This document shows, piece after piece, positions 26,693-35,674 of a stretch of DNA of 57,801 nucleotides. The stretch is from assembly GCA_927362715.1 (NCBI GenBank), contig CAKMIX010000016.1, positions 1-57,801 of the forward strand. The letters are read 5' to 3'. Position numbers and translations under genes: made by a program. The notes beneath the pieces are model-generated. The model had not been told where the DNA came from and did no database searches. It worked only from the letters and a program-made list of their open reading frames with translations. The stretch is from an uncultured Clostridia bacterium (GTDB taxonomy: Bacteria > Bacillota > Clostridia > Oscillospirales > Acutalibacteraceae). How positions within the stretch are numbered: the stretch's first letter is position 1; each line of letters begins with the position of its first letter.

Positions 26693-28020
26693 TGTTTCGG
26701 ACGTTCATCAACGCCTGGAAGATTGCGGATCTTCGCAAAAAGCTGCTGTATACGGCGCTTATCATCCTGATCTTCCGCATCGGCGCTGCGCTGCCCATTC
26801 CCTTCGTCAACATCACGGACGGTATCATCACAGACCAGAACGCCAACAACTTCATGACGTATCTGAGCATGATGACCGGCGATGCGTTCAACTACGGTAC
26901 GCTGTTCGCCATGTCCATTACGCCCTACATCAACGCCTCCATCATCATCCAGCTGCTGACGGTCGCCATCCCGGCGCTTGAACGGCTGGCAAAAGAGGGC
27001 GAAGAGGGCCGCAAAAAGATGTCGGCGATTACGCGGTACACCGCTGTGGGGCTTGCCGCTCTGCAAAGCACGGCGTATTACTTCTACATCCGTGCGCAGG
27101 GCTACCTCACCGTCGATGCAAACGGCGCTGCCTACACGGGCTTCTGGGCTGTGTTCCAGGCCATCGTCATCATCCTCTGCTACACGGCGGGCGCATCGCT
27201 TTTGATGTGGCTCGGCGAGCAGATCAATGAAAAGGGCATCGGCAACGGCATCTCGATCATCCTGTTCGCAGGTATCGTCTCGCGCATGCCCACCACCCTT
27301 TACAACCTGTATACCTATGTGGACCGCGGCGGCGCGTATTTCGCGCTTATCCCGATCGCGTTCGTCTCCATGCTTCTGATGATCGCTTTCATCGTCTGGA
27401 TGGACAACGCCGAGCGCCGCATCCCTGTGCAGTATGCCAAGCGCGTCGTCGGGCGCAAAATGTACGGCGGCCAGAACACGCACATCCCGATCAAGGTCAA
27501 TATGTGCGGCGTGCTCCCCGTCATCTTCGCGTCCTCGATTTTGTCGCTGCCGCCCACGGTCGAAATGTTCGTGACGCTCGACACCACGACCGGCTGGGGC
27601 CGGTTCTGGGACGGCTTCTTCGGCATCTTCAGCACAGACCACTGGGCATACACCCTCATGTATTTCGTACTGATCATCTTCTTCGCATACTTCTATGCGG
27701 CGATCCAGTACAATCCCATTGAAATGGCAAACAACATCCGCCGCAACAGCGGGGCGATCCCGGGCATCCGTCCCGGCAAGCCCACTTCGGATTACATCAC
27801 GAAGATCCTCTCTCGGATCACGCTGCTCGGCGCGCTGCTGCTTAGTGTCGTGGCGCTGTACCCGCTTCTGTTCTCGCAGATCACGGCGCTCTTTGACAAG
27901 CAGGTCAACCTGACCATGGGCGGCACGTCCATCATCATTATGGTCGGCGTCGCGCTCGAAACGGTCAAGCAGCTCGAGAGCCAGATGATGATGCGCCATT
28001 ACAAGGGCTTCTTGGATTAA
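26692..28020 (+). CDS. secY: Preprotein translocase subunit SecY
   Basis: This 442-residue membrane protein has ten hydrophobic helices. Conserved parts include RIGAALPIPFVN, GDAFNYGTLFAMSITPYINASIIIQLL (plug and TM2), and the cytoplasmic loops with RNSGAIPGIRPGKPT. It forms the Sec channel with SecE and SecG, which are outside the window. Coupled to rplO by one base. Confidence 0.98.
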   Translation: MFRTFINAWKIADLRKKLLYTALIILIFRIGAALPIPFVNITDGIITDQNANNFMTYLSMMTGDAFNYGTLFAMSITPYINASIIIQLLTVAIPALERLAKEGEEGRKKMSAITRYTAVGLAALQSTAYYFYIRAQGYLTVDANGAAYTGFWAVFQAIVIILCYTAGASLLMWLGEQINEKGIGNGISIILFAGIVSRMPTTLYNLYTYVDRGGAYFALIPIAFVSMLLMIAFIVWMDNAERRIPVQYAKRVVGRKMYGGQNTHIPIKVNMCGVLPVIFASSILSLPPTVEMFVTLDTTTGWGRFWDGFFGIFSTDHWAYTLMYFVLIIFFAYFYAAIQYNPIEMANNIRRNSGAIPGIRPGKPTSDYITKILSRITLLGALLLSVVALYPLLFSQITALFDKQVNLTMGGTSIIIMVGVALETVKQLESQMMMRHYKGFLD

Positions 28021-28038
28021 CGAAAGGAAAGACACTTT

Positions 28039-28671
28039 ATGAACCTGATTTTACTCGGCGCGCCGGGCGCGGGCAAGGGCACGCAGGCGGAAAAGATCTG
28101 CGAAAAGCTCGGCATTCCCGCAATCTCGACGGGCAACATGCTGCGCGAGGCCATGGCGAACGGTACCGAAATGGGGCTTAAAGCAAAATCCTTTATCGAT
28201 GCGGGCAAGCTTGTCCCCGACGAGGTCGTCATCGGCATCATCCGCGAGCGTTTGCAGGCGGACGACTGCAAAAACGGCTTCATCCTCGACGGCTTCCCGC
28301 GCACCATCCCGCAGGCAGAGGCGCTCGACGCAATGGGCGTGCGCATTGACCGCGTTATCGACATTGAAGTGCCCGATGAAAAGATCGCTGCCCGCCTTTC
28401 CGGCAGACGCGTATGCCTGAAATGCGGCGCGACCTATCATACCGAGTACAAAAAGCCGAAAACCGAGGGTGTCTGCGACGTCTGCGGCGACAAGCTGGTG
28501 CAGAGAAAAGACGATATGCCCGAAACGGTGCTCGACCGGCTCAAGACCTATCATGAGCAGACCGAGCCGCTGAAAGACTATTACGCAAAGAAGGGCAACC
28601 TGCGCGTGGTAGAAGGGCAGGAGGCGGTCGCCGATACGACCGCGCTTACCATGAAAGCGCTGGAGGACTGA
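28039..28671 (+). CDS. adk: Adenylate kinase (zinc LID type)
   Basis: This 210-residue enzyme interconverts 2 ADP with ATP and AMP. It has the P-loop GAPGAGKGTQ (7-16), AMP site ISTGNMLR, and DGFPRT. The LID holds a zinc site of two CxxC pairs (CLKCGATYH ... CDVCG), as in Gram-positive enzymes. Confidence 0.98.
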   Translation: MNLILLGAPGAGKGTQAEKICEKLGIPAISTGNMLREAMANGTEMGLKAKSFIDAGKLVPDEVVIGIIRERLQADDCKNGFILDGFPRTIPQAEALDAMGVRIDRVIDIEVPDEKIAARLSGRRVCLKCGATYHTEYKKPKTEGVCDVCGDKLVQRKDDMPETVLDRLKTYHEQTEPLKDYYAKKGNLRVVEGQEAVADTTALTMKALED

Positions 28672-28673
28672 GC

Positions 28674-29423
28674 ATGATTGTGCTGAAAACGGCACGGGAG
28701 ATCGAGCTCATCCGAAAGGCTTGCATTATTTCCGCGGAAGCATTGCAGGTGGCGGGCGAGGCTGTAAAGCCCGGGGTCACGACCTTTGAGATCGACCGCA
28801 TCGCCTACGAGTACATCAAAAAGCAGGGCGCCGAGCCCAACTTTCTGCACTTGTACGGCTTTCCCGCTACCGCGTGCATTTCCATAAATGACGAGGTCAT
28901 TCACGGCATTCCGAGCAAAAAACGTGTCATCCGCGAGGGGGACATCGTCAGCATCGACCTTGGCGCCAAGGTGGACGGATACAACGGCGACAACGCCGCC
29001 ACTTTCGCTGCGGGAACCATTTCCGAAGCGGCGAAGCGGCTGTGCGACACGACCGAAGAAAGCCTTTATAAGGGCATTGAAAAGGCGGTCGCAGGCGGCA
29101 GACTCGGCGATATCGGTTCTGCGGTGCAGACATACTGTGAGGAACGCGGCTACGGCGTCATCCGGGAATACACCGGGCACGGCGTCGGCGCCAAGCTGCA
29201 TGAAGACCCCAGCGTACCGAATTTCGGCACCCCCGGCAGGGGTGTGCGCCTGTTGCCGGGCATGGTCATCGCCATTGAGCCCATGATCACGGAAGGGGAC
29301 AAGGCGATCCGGCAAATGCCCGACGGCTGGACGGTCAAAACCCGGGACGGCAAGCTTGCGGCGCATTTTGAGCATACCGTTGCCATCACTGCCGACGGCC
29401 CGCAGATCCTCACAAGGATTTGA
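28674..29423 (+). CDS. map: Methionine aminopeptidase, type I
   Basis: This 249-residue enzyme removes initiator Met. The metal ligands are visible in SIDLGAKVDGYNGDNAATF (two Asp), GHGVGAKLHEDP (His), IAIEPMI (Glu) and the C-terminal FEHTVAI (Glu). It begins two bases after adk. Confidence 0.97.
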   Translation: MIVLKTAREIELIRKACIISAEALQVAGEAVKPGVTTFEIDRIAYEYIKKQGAEPNFLHLYGFPATACISINDEVIHGIPSKKRVIREGDIVSIDLGAKVDGYNGDNAATFAAGTISEAAKRLCDTTEESLYKGIEKAVAGGRLGDIGSAVQTYCEERGYGVIREYTGHGVGAKLHEDPSVPNFGTPGRGVRLLPGMVIAIEPMITEGDKAIRQMPDGWTVKTRDGKLAAHFEHTVAITADGPQILTRI

Positions 29424-29434
29424 CGGAGGCGTCT

Positions 29435-29707
29435 ATGGCGGAATGGAAGCAGGGCATGCTTGTGCGCGCCGAGCGCGGGCGTGAAAAGGGCAGGCTTTTG
29501 TGCGTCGTGGGGCAGGCGGAAAACCGCGTGCTGTTATGCGACGGCAAAGAACGCCCGCTCTCTCGCCCCAAGGCGAAGAACCCAAAGCATTTGACGGTCA
29601 TCGGGCACGTTCTCAGCGAACGGCAGATGCAGTCCAACCGGGCACTCAAGCAAGCGTTGAAGGATTTTTCGGAGGCGATAGCTTATGTCAAAGCAGGACA
29701 TGATTGA
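29435..29707 (+). CDS. KOW-domain RNA-binding protein (L14e-like)
   Basis: This 90-residue protein starts [20 protein letters not shown] is five bases before the ATG, so a longer TTG reading is not needed. The first half is a KOW-like barrel ([23 protein letters not shown]); the middle is basic ([14 protein letters not shown]). Such small 'KOW domain-containing' proteins are common between map and infA in Clostridia. The role is probably in ribosome function but unproven. It overlaps infA by 23 bases. Confidence 0.8.
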   Translation: MAEWKQGMLVRAERGREKGRLLCVVGQAENRVLLCDGKERPLSRPKAKNPKHLTVIGHVLSERQMQSNRALKQALKDFSEAIAYVKAGHD

Positions 29708-29903
29708 AATTGAAGGTACGGTCGTTGAAGCGCTGCCCAACGCGCAGTTCCAGGTAGAGCTCTCCAACGGTCATCAAATTTTAGCCCATATTTCCGGCAA
29801 ACTGCGCATGAACTACATCCGCATCCTGCCGGGCGACAAAGTGACGGTCGAAATGTCGCCATATGACCTCACACGCGGGCGCATCACATGGCGAACCAAA
29901 TAA
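29685..29903 (+). CDS. infA: Translation initiation factor IF-1
   Basis: This 72-residue OB-fold protein starts [19 protein letters not shown] and has the conserved [23 protein letters not shown]. The start lies within the KOW gene, with GGAGG inside the upstream coding sequence. Confidence 0.98.
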   Translation: MSKQDMIEIEGTVVEALPNAQFQVELSNGHQILAHISGKLRMNYIRILPGDKVTVEMSPYDLTRGRITWRTK

Positions 29904-29941
29904 GAGCCGCAGGGCTATGCAGTTTTTAAGGAGGTAACACA

Positions 29942-30055
29942 ATGAAAGTCAGACCTTCTGTGAAAAAGATTTGTGAAAAGTGCAAGATCATCAAGCGCAA
30001 AGGCAAAGTCATGGTGATCTGCGAGAATCCGAAGCACAAGCAGCGCCAGGGCTAA
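29942..30055 (+). CDS. rpmJ: 50S ribosomal protein L36 (zinc type)
   Basis: This 37-residue protein starts [15 protein letters not shown]. Zinc ligands are C-x2-C, a later Cys and the terminal-region His. AAGGAGG precedes the ATG. The position after infA is standard. Confidence 0.98.
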   Translation: MKVRPSVKKICEKCKIIKRKGKVMVICENPKHKQRQG

Positions 30056-30066
30056 TGGGCTGTGAT

Positions 30067-30097
30067 GTATCGTTGTTAAAGATCTAAGCAACGATAC
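30067..30097 (+). other. Hairpin between rpmJ and rpsM
   Basis: GTATCGTTG (30067-30075) and CAACGATAC (30089-30097) are perfect complements around a 13-base loop, with no T run. It lies in the 120-base gap that begins the alpha-operon part and could be a target of S4-type autoregulation or a processing site (inference). Confidence 0.4.
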
Positions 30098-30175
30098 CGT
30101 GCATTCCGGAAACCGTGCGTTCACAAACCGAACGGATTGTAAGTATTGGCATCAAAAATGGAGGTGCAACTGTAA

Positions 30176-30544
30176 ATGGCACGTATTTCAGGCGTTGATT
30201 TACCGAGAGATAAGCGGGTCGAGATCGGCCTCACCTATATCTACGGCATCGGCAGAAAGACGGCAAGCGACATCATCGCCGCCACCGGGGTCAACCCCGA
30301 CACGCGCGTCAAGGATTTGACCGAAGAGGATGTTGCGAAACTTCGTGAATACATCGACCATAACGTCAAGGTGGAGGGCGACCTGCGCCGCGACGTGGCG
30401 TTCGACATCAAGCGTTTGATCGAGATCGGCAGCTACCGCGGCACAAGACACCGCAAGGGGCTTCCCGTGCGCGGGCAGACTTCCAAGAACAACGCGCGCA
30501 CCCGCAAGGGCCCGAAGAAGACCATCGCGAACAAGAAGAAATAA
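30176..30544 (+). CDS. rpsM: 30S ribosomal protein S13
   Basis: This 122-residue protein starts [26 protein letters not shown]. The C-terminal [18 protein letters not shown] touches the P-site tRNA. Confidence 0.98.
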   Translation: MARISGVDLPRDKRVEIGLTYIYGIGRKTASDIIAATGVNPDTRVKDLTEEDVAKLREYIDHNVKVEGDLRRDVAFDIKRLIEIGSYRGTRHRKGLPVRGQTSKNNARTRKGPKKTIANKKK

Positions 30545-30559
30545 GGGAGGGCTTCGTAA

Positions 30560-30958
30560 ATGGCTACTGCTAAAAAAGGCGCGACCACCCGTCGCCGCCG
30601 CGAGCGCAAGAACATCGACAAGGGCGCCGCGCACATTCAATCGACCTTCAACAACACCATCGTCACCATCACCGACGTGCAGGGCAACGCCGTTTCGTGG
30701 GCTTCTGCCGGCGAAATGGGCTTCCGCGGCTCCAAAAAGTCCACGCCCTTTGCTGCGCAGACCGCTGCTGAGACCGCAGCGAAGATCGCCATCGAGCACG
30801 GCATGAAGACCGTCGAAGTTTACGTCAAGGGCCCCGGCTCGGGACGTGAGGCTGCGATCCGCGCACTGCAGACCGCAGGTCTTGAGGTCACGATGATCAA
30901 GGACGTCACGCCCATCCCCCACAACGGCTGCCGTCCGCCCAAAAGAAGAAGAGTCTGA
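30560..30958 (+). CDS. rpsK: 30S ribosomal protein S11
   Basis: This 132-residue protein has [16 protein letters not shown], the conserved [18 protein letters not shown] and the C-terminal [15 protein letters not shown]. It lies on the 30S platform. Confidence 0.98.
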   Translation: MATAKKGATTRRRRERKNIDKGAAHIQSTFNNTIVTITDVQGNAVSWASAGEMGFRGSKKSTPFAAQTAAETAAKIAIEHGMKTVEVYVKGPGSGREAAIRALQTAGLEVTMIKDVTPIPHNGCRPPKRRRV

Positions 30959-30975
30959 GTTTCGGAGGTGCAATT

Positions 30976-31602
30976 ATGGCAAGATATACAGGCGCGGCTT
31001 GCAAGCTCTGCCGCCGCGAGGGCAAAAAGCTCTTTTTGAAGGGTGAGCGCTGCTACACCAACAAATGCGCGGTCGACCGCCGCAGCTATGCCCCCGGCCA
31101 GCACGGCCAGAGCCGCAAAAAGACTTCCGAATACGGCATGCAGCTTCGTGCGAAGCAGCAGGCCCGCCGTTACTACGGCATTCAGGAAGGTCAGTTCCAC
31201 AAATATTTCCTCATGGCGGAACGCCGCCAGGGCATGACGGGCGAAAACCTGCTTCGCATCTGCGAAAGCCGGCTCGACAACGTCGTTTATCTGCTCGGCT
31301 GGGCGTCCTCGCGTGCCGAAGCGCGTCAGCTGACCACGCACGGCCACTATCTCGTCAACGGCAAAAAGGTGGATATCCCCTCCTACCTGTTAAAGGCGGG
31401 CGACGAGGTCTCCATCCGCCAGAAGAGCCGCGACAGCGAAAAGTTCAAGGCGGTCCTTGAAGCGAATGCTTCCCGTCCCGTGCCGGAATGGCTGGACAAA
31501 AACGCCGAGGCGCTTTCCGCGAAAGTCGTTAAGCTGCCCGACCGCGAGCAGATCGAAGTTCCTGTTGAAGAACATCTTATCGTCGAGTTCTATTCGAAAT
31601 AA
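30976..31602 (+). CDS. rpsD: 30S ribosomal protein S4 (zinc type)
   Basis: This 208-residue protein has the N-terminal zinc set [18 protein letters not shown] ... C and the S4 RNA-binding domain ([21 protein letters not shown]). S4 is a primary 16S binder and represses its operon in several bacteria. Confidence 0.98.
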   Translation: MARYTGAACKLCRREGKKLFLKGERCYTNKCAVDRRSYAPGQHGQSRKKTSEYGMQLRAKQQARRYYGIQEGQFHKYFLMAERRQGMTGENLLRICESRLDNVVYLLGWASSRAEARQLTTHGHYLVNGKKVDIPSYLLKAGDEVSIRQKSRDSEKFKAVLEANASRPVPEWLDKNAEALSAKVVKLPDREQIEVPVEEHLIVEFYSK

Positions 31603-31642
31603 TCGGTTAGAGCGAAAGGTTTCTGACACAGAATATACGTTT

Positions 31643-31660
31643 TTCGGGCATTTGCCCGAA
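31643..31660 (+). other. Hairpin between rpsD and rpoA
   Basis: TTCGGGC (31643-31649), ATTT, GCCCGAA (31654-31660) lies in the 80-base gap. There is no T run, so it is more likely a processing or stability element than a terminator. Confidence 0.4.
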
Positions 31661-31682
31661 CCCAACGATAGGAGGGTTTTGA

Positions 31683-32633
31683 ATGATAGGAATTGACAAG
31701 CCCAGCGTGGAAGTGCTCGAGCTTTCCGAGGACGGCACCTACGGCAAGTTCACTATGGAACCCCTCGAGCGCGGCTACGGCACGACGATCGGCAACTCGC
31801 TTCGCCGCGTGCTGCTTTCCTCATTGCCCGGCTACGCGATCACTTCCGTCAAGATCGACGGCGTGCTGCACGAGTTCTCCACCGTCCCCGGTGTGAAAGA
31901 GGACGTCACCGAGATCGTGCTGAACTTAAAAGGCGTCATCCTGAAGATCCAGGGCGACGGTCCCAAGACGCTGTATGTCGAGGCTTCCGGCAAGTGCGAA
32001 GTGCGTGCCGGCGACATTAAAACGGATTCCGAGGTGGAGATCCTCAACCCCGATCATCTCATTGCGACGCTTTCCGAGGGCGCAACGCTCAATATGGAGC
32101 TGACCGCCGACCGCGGACGCGGGTATGTGTCTGCGGAGCGCAATAAGCAGATGATGCAGCCGGTCATCGGCGTGATCTCCATTGATTCCATCTATACCCC
32201 CGTGCTGAAAGTGAACTACACGGTCGAGAACACCCGTGTGGGGCAGATCACCGACTTCGACAAGCTCACGCTCGAAGCCTGGACGAACGGGACGATCTCC
32301 GCAAAGGAAGCCGTCTCGCTCGGCGCCAAGATCCTCACTGAGCACCTCAACCTCTTTGTGGAGCTCTCTGATGAAGCGGGCAACACCGAGGTCATGGTCG
32401 TCAAGGATGACGACGGCAAAGAAAAGGCCCTCGAGATGACCATTGAGGAGCTTGACCTGTCCGTGCGTTCGTTCAACTGCCTGAAACGCGCAGGCATCAA
32501 CACGGTGGAAGATCTGATCAGCAAGTCCGAGGAGGACATGATGAAGGTGCGCAACCTTGGCAGAAAATCGCTTGAAGAAGTGATCGCCAAGTTGGAGTCG
32601 CTGAACTTCACGCTCCGCAAGGACGACGAATAA
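31683..32633 (+). CDS. rpoA: RNA polymerase alpha subunit
   Basis: This 316-residue subunit has the N-terminal dimerisation domain ([22 protein letters not shown]) and the C-terminal UP-element/activator-binding domain (about 245-316; [30 protein letters not shown]). GGAGGGTTTTGA precedes the ATG. Length is normal. Confidence 0.98.
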   Translation: MIGIDKPSVEVLELSEDGTYGKFTMEPLERGYGTTIGNSLRRVLLSSLPGYAITSVKIDGVLHEFSTVPGVKEDVTEIVLNLKGVILKIQGDGPKTLYVEASGKCEVRAGDIKTDSEVEILNPDHLIATLSEGATLNMELTADRGRGYVSAERNKQMMQPVIGVISIDSIYTPVLKVNYTVENTRVGQITDFDKLTLEAWTNGTISAKEAVSLGAKILTEHLNLFVELSDEAGNTEVMVVKDDDGKEKALEMTIEELDLSVRSFNCLKRAGINTVEDLISKSEEDMMKVRNLGRKSLEEVIAKLESLNFTLRKDDE

Positions 32634-32652
32634 GGATAAAGGAGTGATTTAG

Positions 32653-33216
32653 ATGCCCGGAACCAGAAAGCTCGGCAGAACCACGGATCACCGCAAGGCG
32701 ATGCTGCGCGGTATGGTGACCTACCTGCTGGAAAACGGCAAGGTGGAAACCACCGTGACAAGAGCGAAAGAAGTCCGTGCCATGGCGGAAAAAATGATTA
32801 CCGTCGCGAAGGATAATACCCTGCACGCGAAGCGTCAGGCGTTTGCGTATATCACCAAGGATACAGTCGTCAAAAAGCTGTTTGACGAGATCGCCCCGCA
32901 GTATGCGGGCGTGAACGGCGGCTATACGCGCATCATCAAGACCGGCACGCGCCGCGGCGACGCAGCGGAAATGTGCATCATCGAGCTTGTAAAGAAAGAG
33001 GATGCAGAAGCTGCGAAGAAGCCCGCCCGCCGCGCCGGCAGAAGAACGGCGAAAGCCGCGCCCAAGGCGGAAACAAAGGCTGCGCCGAAAGCGGAAGCAG
33101 CCGAAGAAGCGAAGGCAGAGCCCAAGGCGGAAGCCGCAGCAGAAGCGCCTGCGGAGGCTGCACAAGAAGCCAAGGCAGAAGCGCCTGCGGAAGCAGAAGA
33201 AGCCAAGGCGGAATAA
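32653..33216 (+). CDS. rplQ: 50S ribosomal protein L17 with Ala/Lys/Glu-rich tail
   Basis: This 187-residue protein has a normal L17 core (1-118; [40 protein letters not shown]) and a tail of about 65 residues made almost only of Ala, Lys, Glu and Pro (KAAPKAEA-type units). Most bacterial L17 proteins stop near residue 115-130. The tail is acidic towards the end and probably disordered; it comes from imperfect in-frame repeats of GCGGAAGC/AAGGCGGAAG type. It is the last gene of the ribosomal run. Confidence 0.97.
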   Translation: MPGTRKLGRTTDHRKAMLRGMVTYLLENGKVETTVTRAKEVRAMAEKMITVAKDNTLHAKRQAFAYITKDTVVKKLFDEIAPQYAGVNGGYTRIIKTGTRRGDAAEMCIIELVKKEDAEAAKKPARRAGRRTAKAAPKAETKAAPKAEAAEEAKAEPKAEAAAEAPAEAAQEAKAEAPAEAEEAKAE

Positions 33217-33267
33217 GCCGAAGGTACGCGCAGGCAATACGCCGAAGCGCAACGATAACCAACCAAA

Positions 33268-33309
33268 CCGCCCCTGTGCACAGAACCCTGTGCACAGGGG
33301 CGGCTTTTT
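33268..33309 (+). terminator. Terminator of the ribosomal protein operon
   Basis: A 16-bp perfect stem (33268-33283 / 33288-33303; CCGCCCCTGTGCACAG and complement), four-base loop, then five T (33305-33309). Confidence 0.92.
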
Positions 33310-33795
33310 CAGAGATCAGACGTTAGAAATCAGGAATCAGATGCGGTACGGGCGAGTTTTACGCAAAGCCGCGGTCGCGCAGGAAATGAAAGTTTACAAC
33401 CGTAGGGGCGGGGCTCTGCTCAGATGTCAGACGTTAGAAGTCAGAAATCAGATGCGGTACAGGCGGTCTTACGCATTGCCGCGGCTATGCAGAAGAAATA
33501 AAGCCTGTAGTTGTAGGGGCGGGTCTCCGTGCCCGCCCGTAAGGAAGCTGGATTTTGTAATCGGTCACGTAGAATATCAGAATTACAGCTTTCATAACAG
33601 ACGCAAGTTGTTTTATTCTCGTACTCTGCTCGGGCAGGCACTTAAGCCCCGCCCCTACAGGACTGTACGGATTTTTCGTTGCTTTTCGTAGCCGAAAAAG
33701 TGCGCAATCTTTCGGTTTTCATAAAAACTTCCTGCGCCGCTTCTGACTTCTAATCTCTGCATTCTGATTTCTGCCCTCTGACGTCTGAGCCCTGT
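33310..33795. repeat. Composite repeat, copy 3 (partly duplicated)
   Basis: Two tandem units of about 100 bases, each with a heptamer array (CAGACGT, TAGAAAT/TAGAAGT, CAGAAAT, CAGATGC) and a GCCGCGG core, are joined by a half palindrome at 33403-33417. Then come the 146-bp element (33513-33658) and a complementary heptamer array (about 33740-33790). It lies between the rplQ terminator and the hrcA promoter. I see no gene in it. Confidence 0.85.
33513..33658. repeat. 146-bp palindrome-ended element, copy B
   Basis: It has the same interior as copy A. The left end has a TCTCCGTG loop and the right end a CTTAAG-type loop, so the two ends are of different subtypes and pair imperfectly, suggesting gene conversion or recombination between copies. 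Confidence 0.8.
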
Positions 33796-33850
33796 GCCCC
33801 GCCCTTCTCCCGAATTTTCCCGCTTTAACAAATTGTTTACAAATAAATTC

Positions 33851-33879
33851 TTGACAAAACGGCAAGCTAAAGGTATAGT
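33851..33879 (+). promoter_or_regulatory. Heat-shock operon promoter
   Basis: TTGACA (33851-33856), 17-base spacer, TATAGT (33874-33879). It is directly followed by the CIRCE operator. Confidence 0.9.
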
Positions 33880-33890
33880 ATATATTGAAA

Positions 33891-33917
33891 TTAGCACTCA
33901 GGCATTTAGAGTGCTAA
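33891..33917 (+). promoter_or_regulatory. CIRCE operator (HrcA binding site)
   Basis: TTAGCACTC (33891-33899), nine bases, GAGTGCTAA (33909-33917): an exact CIRCE consensus just after the transcription start. HrcA, encoded by the first gene, should repress the whole operon here until heat stress titrates GroEL. Confidence 0.98.
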
Positions 33918-33990
33918 CGCACGGAAAGCGAGCGAGCAGTCTTCCTGGGCGAGCGCTTTTCGGGAACCGGCGGAAAAGGAGGCGGAACGC

Positions 33991-35028
33991 ATGGAACTGT
34001 CGGAACGGCAGAAAAAGCTCCTGGCTGCGATCGTGGAGCGTTATATTGCCACGGGCGAGCCTGTCGGCTCCAAAACGCTTGTGGACGCACTCGGCATGCC
34101 CGTTTCGCCTGCGACTGTACGCAATGAAATGGCGGCGCTGACCGCCAAAGGGCTTCTTGAGCAGCCCCACACCTCGGCGGGGCGCATCCCCTCCGGCGCG
34201 GGCTACCGCTATTATGTCGATCATTTGATGAAGCAATATGACCTTTCGCCCGTCGAAAAACGCATTTTGGACGCCAAGCTGCGCACCGCCTCGGGCGATT
34301 CACGGCAGGTGCTTGAAACGGCAAGCAGCCTGCTCGCCGAATTGACGCACTGCGCGGCGGTCTCCACCACCCCGTCGGACGCATCGGCCGTGGTGCGGCG
34401 CGTGGAGCTTGTGCCCATCGGCGCGCGCACGGCAATGGTCGTGGTGCTCACCTCGTCGGGACTTATCAAAAGCCGCGTGTGCCGCACGGACAGCGAGATC
34501 ACCGTGGACATGGCGGAGACGTTTTATAATCTGGTCAACGAAAATTTCCTCGGCAAGCCCACCGCCGCCGTAACGGTGGCGAAGATCCAGACGCTTGCCG
34601 TTTCTTTGGGCGAAAAGGCGTTGCTGATGACGCCGCTGCTTGTGACGCTCGCCCAGCTCGCCGCGACGACCGAACGCACACAGATGCTCTTAGAAGGGCA
34701 AAGCAACCTGCTCGGCTACCGCGAATACGCGCAAAACGCCTTTGAGCTGATGGATTTCCTGCGGCACGCAGAACCGCTGGATCGTGTGTTTTCGGAAACG
34801 CCGCACGCGCCGAACGGGGAACCAAGCGTTGTGATCGGCAGGGAAAACCCCTACCGCGAATTGCAGAATTCGAGCATGATCTTCGGGAAATACGCCATTG
34901 CGGGGCATGAGAGCGGGACGCTCGGGCTCATCGGCCCCACGCGCATGGACTATGCGCGGCTGATCCCGAGTTTGCAATATTTGACCGAGATCGTCGGGAA
35001 AGTCCTTTCCGACAACGTGGAGGAATAA
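33991..35028 (+). CDS. hrcA: Heat-inducible transcription repressor HrcA
   Basis: This 345-residue repressor starts MELSERQKKLLAAIVERYIATGEPVGSK, the N-terminal winged helix. It is followed by the DNA-contact region SPATVRNEMAALTAKGLLEQPHTSAGRIPS and the GAF-like dimer domain ending GTLGLIGPTRMDY. First gene behind the CIRCE site; grpE follows two bases after the stop. Confidence 0.97.
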   Translation: MELSERQKKLLAAIVERYIATGEPVGSKTLVDALGMPVSPATVRNEMAALTAKGLLEQPHTSAGRIPSGAGYRYYVDHLMKQYDLSPVEKRILDAKLRTASGDSRQVLETASSLLAELTHCAAVSTTPSDASAVVRRVELVPIGARTAMVVVLTSSGLIKSRVCRTDSEITVDMAETFYNLVNENFLGKPTAAVTVAKIQTLAVSLGEKALLMTPLLVTLAQLAATTERTQMLLEGQSNLLGYREYAQNAFELMDFLRHAEPLDRVFSETPHAPNGEPSVVIGRENPYRELQNSSMIFGKYAIAGHESGTLGLIGPTRMDYARLIPSLQYLTEIVGKVLSDNVEE

Positions 35029-35030
35029 CC

Positions 35031-35618
35031 ATGGCAAAGACAGAGAAAAAGGCAAAGCCCGAACAGGAAGCGAAAAAGAACGCCGAGCCGCAGGCCGAAA
35101 CGCCCGACACGGAGACGGCGGCTGCCGAAGCCGAAGCACAGGCGCCGGACACACAGCCGGACGAAGCCGCGCCGGATGCGCGCTTGCAGGAGCTTGAAGC
35201 GCAGCTTTTGCAGGCGAACGACAAGTTCCTGCGCACGCTTGCCGAATACGACAACTACCGCAAGCGCTCCGTGCGCGAAAAGGAGCAGGCGTACGCCGAC
35301 AGCAAGGCGGCGGTGCTCACGGAATTTTTGCCGGTGCTCGACAATTTTGAGCGCGCACAGGCCGGAGCGGACGCTTCTTACGAGGACTACCGCAAGGGCG
35401 TGGAGATGATCTTCAGCCAGCTTGCCGCCTGCTTCGAAAAGCTTGGCGCGGAGAGCTTCGGCGAGGTCGGCGATGTGTTCGACCCGAACATCCACAATGC
35501 GGTCATGCACGACGAGGACGAGTCTGCCGGGGAAAATACGATTGTGCAGGTCTTTTCCAAGGGCTATAAGTTAGGCGATAAGATCCTGCGGCCCGCGGTC
35601 GTCAAGGTCGTCAATTAA
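35031..35618 (+). CDS. grpE: Nucleotide exchange factor GrpE
   Basis: This 195-residue protein has a low-complexity Ala/Glu/Pro/Lys N-terminus (about 1-48), a long coiled coil (about 50-95, including FLRTLAEYDNYRKRSVREKE) and the DnaK-binding beta domain (FDPNIHNAVMHDED ... GYKLGDKILRPAVVKV). It releases ADP from DnaK. Confidence 0.97.
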   Translation: MAKTEKKAKPEQEAKKNAEPQAETPDTETAAAEAEAQAPDTQPDEAAPDARLQELEAQLLQANDKFLRTLAEYDNYRKRSVREKEQAYADSKAAVLTEFLPVLDNFERAQAGADASYEDYRKGVEMIFSQLAACFEKLGAESFGEVGDVFDPNIHNAVMHDEDESAGENTIVQVFSKGYKLGDKILRPAVVKVVN

Positions 35619-35674
35619 AACGGCTATCCATAGTTTATTTCACATAGATTTATTTCAATTTGGAGGCATTTACA

